From Cryoendolithus antarcticus (Eukaryota > Ascomycota > Dothideomycetes > Cladosporiales > Cladosporiaceae), in the NCBI GenBank assembly GCA_002077065.1, contig NAJO01000097.1, positions 1-45,257 on the forward strand: DNA of 45,257 nt, given 5' to 3'. The notes beneath the pieces were generated by a model. The model worked only from the letters and a program-made list of their open reading frames with translations. It had not been told where the DNA came from and did not search any database. Below are positions 39,827-45,257 of the stretch, piece by piece. Made by a program: the position numbers and the translations under genes. Each line of letters starts with the position of its first letter. Position 1 is the first letter of the stretch.

Positions 39827-41113
39827 TCACCATAGCAAGTCAACATTGGCGATCGGTGGCAAGTCACCCTCCTCGTCCGCATGATCTCCCTCCCACTCCA
39901 TCGGCCGACGATGCCAATATCGCTTGAAGCTCTGCGCAGCGTGCTCCGTGTGGAAGCCAAGTATGAACACCGGGTGTGGTTTCCGTCGCTTTAGCTCGGC
40001 TGTCTTATGCTGCTCGCTTTTGTGCTCCATCTCCTCGTCTACATCCTCCATTTCCTCTGCACGCTCATCCTCCTTCACCTCGCTTGCGGCAACTTCTTCA
40101 CCCGACGCACCGAGCTCACCATACCGCTTTGGAGGGACCCATTCGCTGATCGGCACATTCATCTCTTCGCCTCCTGACCAGGACAATGCACGCGCGCGAC
40201 CACTCTCGTAGATCACGTGTCGAATGCGGCGCATAGCAAGTTGCGGTCCGTCCAGTGTAAGTCGCAGCTCGAACGGCATCTTGCCGGGCCGCTGAGTCAA
40301 TGCCGGGTGTCCGCCAAATCGTACTTGTGGCGCAATGGCGCGACTCAGTGGAGGCTTGAGCTGGCGCAAGGTCAAGCGCTGAGTCGCGGGCTTGAGAGTG
40401 TAGGCCTCGATCGCGGCATGCACGTCCATGCCATCGAGAATGTAGCCAGGCTGTGGAGAAATGCCTGAGTAGAGCGAGGTCGGCGTCTGCTCGGCCACTA
40501 GCTTGGCGATCCGGGTGACGTGACCTTGATATGCGAAGGCGCTGATCGGGGAGGAGAATTTGAGGATGTAGAGGCCATTGGCTTCAAGTGTGTGCAGATT
40601 CCGTCCAGGTATGATTTGTACGATATCGCCCTGTTCCAGCGCCCAGCCCTCGATGTGCGTGCCCTGGGGGATCAGACGCCGAAAATCTTGGATAGTGAGG
40701 TGCTTGCTGGCGTTCCGCAGGAGCAGGTAGCTCGTTGCTGACTGTGCTATCTCATATGCGCGGGCGTGGCTGGGGTGACTTGGAGTCCGGACATCGTCTG
40801 GCCGTGCACCCACATTGTCTACCACACTTCGTTGAGGCCGTGGTGCGGGTTCTAGTGGCAGTCGAGGGATCTCTCGCGGCGCACCCCTCGCTTCATGTTG
40901 ACGGCTCTCCTCGGGAAACAGCTGCTCGATCAGCGACGGCTCACGCCTCTTCGCCTTGCGTCTGCTTTCACCCTTCGCTGTGCCTTCCCATGCTCCCGCA
41001 TTGCTCCTCGCGCCCACGTGCAGTCCTCGGCAGCGGGTCGGCCAGCTTTCATGATAGCGGCGCCGTGCAGTACAGATACTGCGCCTCCCAAGCACCGACG
41101 CGGTGAGCATCAA
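39827..41113 (-). CDS. probable mitochondrial protein, function unknown
   Basis: Intronless, 428 residues. The first 35 residues are rich in Arg, Ser, Ala and lack acidic residues (MMLTASVLGRRSICTARRRY), a good mitochondrial presequence. A basic, disordered linker follows. A conserved-looking core begins near residue 130: SATSYLLLRNASKHLTIQDF, then RLIPQGTHIEGWALEQGDIV with small beta/alpha character that could be an RNA-binding-type fold. An acidic Glu/Asp stretch (about 350-370) precedes a conserved ending PHPVFILGFHTEHAAQSFKR and DLPPIANVDLLW. I do not recognise a named family. The core pattern of a short strand-helix unit with an ILKFSS strand is reminiscent of RRM-like folds, which is inference. 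Divergent from the AAA ATPase gene. Confidence 0.75.
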   Translation of the reverse strand: MMLTASVLGRRSICTARRRYHESWPTRCRGLHVGARSNAGAWEGTAKGESRRKAKRREPSLIEQLFPEESRQHEARGAPREIPRLPLEPAPRPQRSVVDNVGARPDDVRTPSHPSHARAYEIAQSATSYLLLRNASKHLTIQDFRRLIPQGTHIEGWALEQGDIVQIIPGRNLHTLEANGLYILKFSSPISAFAYQGHVTRIAKLVAEQTPTSLYSGISPQPGYILDGMDVHAAIEAYTLKPATQRLTLRQLKPPLSRAIAPQVRFGGHPALTQRPGKMPFELRLTLDGPQLAMRRIRHVIYESGRARALSWSGGEEMNVPISEWVPPKRYGELGASGEEVAASEVKEDERAEEMEDVDEEMEHKSEQHKTAELKRRKPHPVFILGFHTEHAAQSFKRYWHRRPMEWEGDHADEEGDLPPIANVDLLW

Positions 41114-41534
41114 TTGCTAGCATGAATCACCATTGGTTGTATGTTGGCGGTAGCGTTCAGAATTGGAGCTGAAGTCGGGGGTGAATAAGCTCAAGATAAG
41201 GTTATGCTAGCGCAATTCTGGCCGGCAGTCGGAACTGTCTTATGCTTCTTTCGACATGACCACGAGTGTAGGGTCTCGAGATGCTACGTCGCGGAGAAGT
41301 AGGCGACTGTACTGTTATCTCAGCAGTGGGGTGAACCTCTCTTTCGCAGATCAGGCTGGTCTCTCGCTGACGCAGCTCGGCTGGCAGGAGCATTGTCTAG
41401 GTACTGTCCAGTTCGGGGAACGTGTACCGCTATTGCCATTTCATTGCAAAACTGAGCAGCGTGACTCATACAGAAAGACATACTCTTTGCCTCTCGTATT
41501 TTCTGCTGCGTGCACACCGAACTACTCCAGTGAA
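41114..41534. promoter_or_regulatory. divergent promoter region
   Basis: 421 bases between the divergent starts of the mitochondrial-type gene and the Afg2-like gene. The plus strand has an open frame through part of it, in phase with the AAA gene from an ATG at 41256; the later ATG at 41535 is preferred because the protein start MADKQFTVRKAPAGLREAYR is more typical. Confidence 0.5.
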
Positions 41535-43838
41535 ATGGCGGACAAGCAGTTCACTGTTCGCAAAGCACCTGCAGGGCTTAGGGAGGCCTACAGAGTTTTC
41601 CTTGACGCTGGCGCACTTACGAAGCTAGGTCTCGCTACCGGAACGCTGTGTGAGGTCCATCAGGATGATCTGGTCGGAATTGGTATCGCGTGGCGTGGCT
41701 CAGATTCGAGCAATAGCCCAAAGAACCCCCCAGTCCAGATGAGCGAGATCATGCGAGACACGTTCAGCTTCCAACTCGGCAAGAACGTCAGAATTCAGAA
41801 ATCGACGCAGAAGATCACGGAAGCTGCAAGGATCGAGCTAGTCGATGTCACGCCGTCAGAGTACGAAATAGACAGCGGATCATGGCAACATCGATGCATG
41901 ACGGCTCTTTGTACGTGCCTTCCACCATGATGGAAGCTCTTTCACTGACTTGGTACAGTCGACGACAACTGCGAAGCAGTTGCTGTTGGTATGACATTCG
42001 ACGTTGCTGCGAAGAAAGGGCTTAGGAAGCGTTACTTCGTTGAGCACATCGAATGTCATGGTTCAGCACCTCAGTCAGGCCCAGCATTGTACACTGTTGG
42101 CGACAGCACCGAGTTTGTGTTCACTCAGGGAATGGGCAACCGCAACACGGAGATGTCTAGACAGCTCAACATCCGCCTGGACGCTGCGCGAATCGGCGGC
42201 CTGCAGGCACAGATCGAGGACCTCAACCGCCGCCTGACTGCTCTTTGCGGTGAGCTTGAAGATCGCAACGCTGGCATACTGCTACATGGCTACGAAGGTA
42301 CGGGCAAGAGTCTGCTATTGAACGAGGTAGCCCACAGCTTCGGACGTGAGAGAACATTCCGACTCTTCGCTCGCCAGCTGCTGGGGACTGCGAGCGGGAA
42401 CAGCAAGATTATTGACTCGACCTTCGGCGACGCTAGCGCAAGTCAGCCAAGTGTGATTATCATCGACGATCTCCACGAGATGGCTGCCAGCGGAGATGCC
42501 CTACTCAAGCCGACCGCCGCAGCCCTGAGCTCCGCTATTGACAAAGTGCAAGGGACCAGTGTCCTGGTCGTCGCTGCTGCACGGTCGATCTCAAGTGTGC
42601 AGAGTTGCTTGATCCCACACTTTTTGGACACATACGAATTGCCCATTCCAGACGCTGCCGCTCGACTGCAAATCATGAAGGTGCTACTCGGCCGTCGCGC
42701 CACCGAAGACAGTTTGAAGAATGTGGCAGCTCGTACGCATGGCTTCACGGGTAGTGACTTGAAAATACTGGTCGGCACCGCGAATGTGGCTGCACTCAAG
42801 CGCCATATCGACGAGGGCTGGGTCAGAGTTGATCTTCGTCCATCGCCTCAGTCCGAAGACACCTCGACAACACTGGTTGATGGTGCAGCACACAGTCGGG
42901 TGGCGTCGTTAGACGATCGACAAGAAACGACTTCCAATGACTCCAACATCACTATGCCGGACCTCGAGGTAGCTCTCGCCAAAGTCCGTCCTACAGCGTT
43001 AAGAGAAATCATTCTCGAAGTACCCAAGGTAACCTGGGACGACATCGGTGGCTCGGAGACATTGAAAGCACGTTTCGATCAGATCATTGGCTGGCCACTA
43101 TACCACGCTGGTGTCCTGGCGGAGTTCAATCGCACCAACTGGCAGAAGAGCGTACTCCTCTACGGCCCTCCGGGTTGCTCCAAGACCATGACAGCACAAG
43201 CTGTAGCAAACACATACGGGCTCAATTTCCTGGCCGTCAAAGGTGCCGAGCTCCTGAGTATGTACGTCGGAGAATCCGAGCGTGCTGTCAGGGAGATCTT
43301 CCGCAAAGCCAAAGCAGCCGCGCCCAGTATCATTTTCTTTGACGAGATTGATGCTGTCGGCTCGAGCCGTGATGCAGGCGGGGACGGCGATCTGCACGTG
43401 CTAACGACGCTACTGAACGAGATGGATGGCTTCACGAGACTCAAGGGCGTTCAGGTCATGGCGGCCACGAATAAGCCACAATCATTGGATCCGGCATTGC
43501 TGCGCCCTGGTCGATTCGACGCTCATTTCTACCTGGCGCCACCGCACGAGGACGCACGGCGCGACATCATCGAGTTGCAACTGAAGGGTATACAGAGGTC
43601 AACCGGTCTCGATACGGCTATGCTAGCACGAGCAATGGACGGTTTCTCCGGAGCGGAGATGGTGGGTATCTGTGATTTAGCAGTCGAGGCTGTGATAGCA
43701 CGAGCTATTAGTAGCTCTGGTGAGAGATGCGTGACAGCAGCGGACTTTGAAGCAGCGATTGGAGCATCATCACGTGGAATCACGGGGGAGATGTTGGAAG
43801 TGTACGACAACTTCGGGGCCCGCGGCAAGCGTGCGTGA
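41535..43838 (+). CDS. two-domain AAA+ ATPase, Afg2/Drg1-like
   Basis: Two exons, 41535-41910 and 41959-43838, with a 48-base intron, give 751 residues, near the 780 of yeast Afg2. An N-terminal Cdc48-type substructure (FTVRKAPAG..., residues 1-190) precedes two AAA domains. D1 has Walker A GYEGTGKS at 236-243, but Walker B reads VIIIDDLHE: the catalytic Glu is replaced by Asp, and the arginine-finger region is poorly conserved. D2 has Walker A GPPGCSKT at about 528-535, Walker B IIFFDEID near 583, MAATNKP and LLRPGRFD, all intact. The Cys-Ser form of the D2 P-loop is a mark of the Afg2/Drg1/SPATA5 group, which strips Rlp24 from pre-60S ribosomes. The weak D1 suggests either the divergent fungal orthologue or a paralogue with one active ring. 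Confidence 0.88.
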
Positions 43839-45211
43839 AGAGGGGTGAAGTAGCTGTCTCTCAGAGAAGTTTGGCCCTTTCTTGTGCATCTACAGGTGGA
43901 CCCACAGCAGCGGATTTTGGAGAGGAGTGTCGCGGAGAGGCCTGTGACTGTTTGTATGGGCACTTGATGTACTCGCTCCTCCGGACATGTAAGACGGTCC
44001 CTGTGCTACCATTAATGTCCTTACAGAAGCGATGAATTGTAGCGCAAATTCGCTGACAGACAGCGTCTTTCTCTTAGGAGACAGAAGCCATAGTCTCTCA
44101 CAGGTCAAACATATAGTTCTTGCTGCAGCGGTCACACGTACAGCAGTATTGAGCGCGTTCGCAATACAAGAAGAATCCGAAGTGGTGTTTCTTCACTAAG
44201 CCTCTCGTACGCATTACTGGGTAGTTCCATCGTAGCAGGGAAGTCGATATCATCTCGAGGAACATGCAAATGGAGCGGAGACGGGGATTCCAGAAGTCAT
44301 TGTCGCAGTGATGTGGATGCCAAATCTGTAAGCGTGGGAGAAGGGAAGTACTACCTGTGCATACATATGCTGCAATGTGTATCCTCGTACGGCTCCCAGG
44401 AGCGATTTTTGCTCACATCTGTCGTGGTCCTCGCAACTGTGAGAGCCTCGACAACCAATCTTCACGTGAACATTTTCGTCAAGATAGCTTGATATCCCCC
44501 ATCACTACCGTCTGTGCCTCTCCGACAACCGATGTCGACAAAGACTATGTAGCTCGCACAGGGATCGGTATCGCATCTCTCCTGCGAGCAAATCAAGAAG
44601 GCTGACGCACGTTTCGAGCCTGTCGATATGCGCAGAAGGCACTTTGAACTTGCTTCGCAACGATGTATGTGCACCAGAAGAATGCCACGGAGTTCAAGAC
44701 CGAGCAACAGCCTGCGCGCCTCAGCAGGCTCCACCGGTTGCGGAGGTACGCGAAGTTGAAGCTATTTCATTGTCCGTCCCGAAGTATTCTTGCTTTCGTA
44801 TGCCGTGGGTCTGGCACATCACACAAGCTGCTGATTGACCAAAGTCCCACTGTCGCAGTTGATGGGGTTCCCCGCACCAAAAGCGAAGTTTCCGTCGCTT
44901 GAGTTTGTTGTCTGCCAGCCTGATCATAGGGTTAGCGAAACCGTACTGTCATAGCGAACAGCGAGCCCATTGCAGCAATACTCACTAAAACACTGCCCAG
45001 GAAAGATTGATGAGGCTCTGCTCACATGGCAATCCGGGGAGCGGGCGGCTTGACGGGCGGTGACGCAGGGACAAAGCAACCCACCTCGAAGTGACACCTC
45101 CAGGCGATGACATTATTATCATAGCTGACATCTGCCTTTCTCTACGATTACCTATACAACTACTCACTTGCTCCACCCCTACCCTGCTGATCATCAACAC
45201 CCACCGCAACC
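43839..45211. other. long intergenic region, no gene recognised
   Basis: 1373 bases between the Afg2-like gene and the gene starting at the right edge. All frames on both strands are short with no motif. No tRNA box pair, no repeats of note and normal CpA/TpG content, so it is not RIP-affected. The last 80 bases are C- and CT-rich (CACTTGCTCCACCCCTACCC), typical of a fungal leader just before a start codon. A noncoding RNA cannot be excluded from sequence alone. Confidence 0.45.
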
Positions 45212-45257
45212 ATGAAGATCCTCTACATCGGCGTACTTCCTCCCCATCCTCCCCAGC
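45212..45257 (+). CDS. partial gene at window edge, possibly Ykt6-type SNARE
   Basis: An ATG in good context (CGCAACCATGA) after a C-rich leader begins MKILYIGVL before the window ends. Ykt6 R-SNAREs start with a very similar longin strand, M-(K/R)-x-(Y)-Y-I-G-V/I, and this resembles it. Alternatively the GTACTT after ATCGGC is a donor, so only MKILYIG is exonic. Fifteen codons are too few for a firm call. Confidence 0.3.
   Translation, partial: MKILYIGVLPPHPPQ

Noticed and set aside
39360..39833. 158-codon N-terminal extension of the BTB pseudogene
   Set aside because: The intact paralogue starts at the BTB domain and the extension has no similarity or domain; the open frame is probably chance.
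43839..45211. Search for a gene or RNA gene in the 1.4-kb gap
   Set aside because: Frames up to 90 codons on both strands have no motif; no tRNA A/B boxes or snRNA-like motifs were found.
1..45257. CRISPR arrays, operons, ribosome binding sites
   Set aside because: No regularly spaced repeats, and the window is eukaryotic; such features do not apply.

Overview
The window comes from a filamentous ascomycete, most probably a Dothideomycete of the Capnodiales/Mycosphaerellales type. Four things point there: short GT-AG introns of about 48-95 bases, a sharply bounded block with the mark of repeat-induced point mutation (RIP), a fungal-only gene set (HIR3, ChAPs/exomer, a Vnx1-like antiporter, Dal5-like MFS), and lineage-expanded F-box-like and BTB families. 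The genus is inference. I found no rRNA, tRNA, CRISPR array or intact transposon.

Layout. 1 to about 1145 is TA-rich DNA ruined by RIP. It abuts the C-terminal stump of a GH78 alpha-L-rhamnosidase gene (about 1145-1467). Next come an MFS exporter on minus (2013-3834) and a secreted GH43 glycosidase on plus (4808-6625), divergently arranged. 6.7-12.9 kb holds an F-box-like gene (6766-7977), a TMEM135-like membrane protein whose frame breaks in a C run (8251-9951), an F-box-like pseudogene (10387-11518) and its intact paralogue (12029-12898). 13.1-29.8 kb is mostly housekeeping: HIR3 (13128-18917), a six-exon ChAPs/exomer gene (19328-21657), a BTB protein with a C-terminal cysteine cluster (22125-23364), an ankyrin-repeat protein (23535-25494) and a Vnx1-like cation/H+ antiporter (26067-29779).

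30.3-32.2 kb holds an unknown gene that keeps a single reading frame over about 600 codons with three nonsense codons. It is followed by RPT6 (32917-34142) and a Dal5-type permease (34647-36481). A second BTB gene (36789-37829) and its broken paralogue (38305-39359) come next, then a probable mitochondrial protein (39827-41113) divergent from a two-domain Afg2/Drg1-like AAA ATPase (41535-43838). The right edge cuts a gene whose first residues resemble the SNARE Ykt6.

The genes do not form one pathway. Conserved core genes (histone chaperone, proteasome, exomer, AAA ATPase) alternate with accessory genes (two plant-cell-wall hydrolases, one broken; two MFS transporters; F-box and BTB families in birth-and-death). 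The most interesting threads are an extreme RIP edge with no CpA or TpG in 600 bases, nonsense decay without frameshift in two separate genes, and a shared C-terminal Cys/His module in the three BTB proteins that may be an undescribed metal-binding element.
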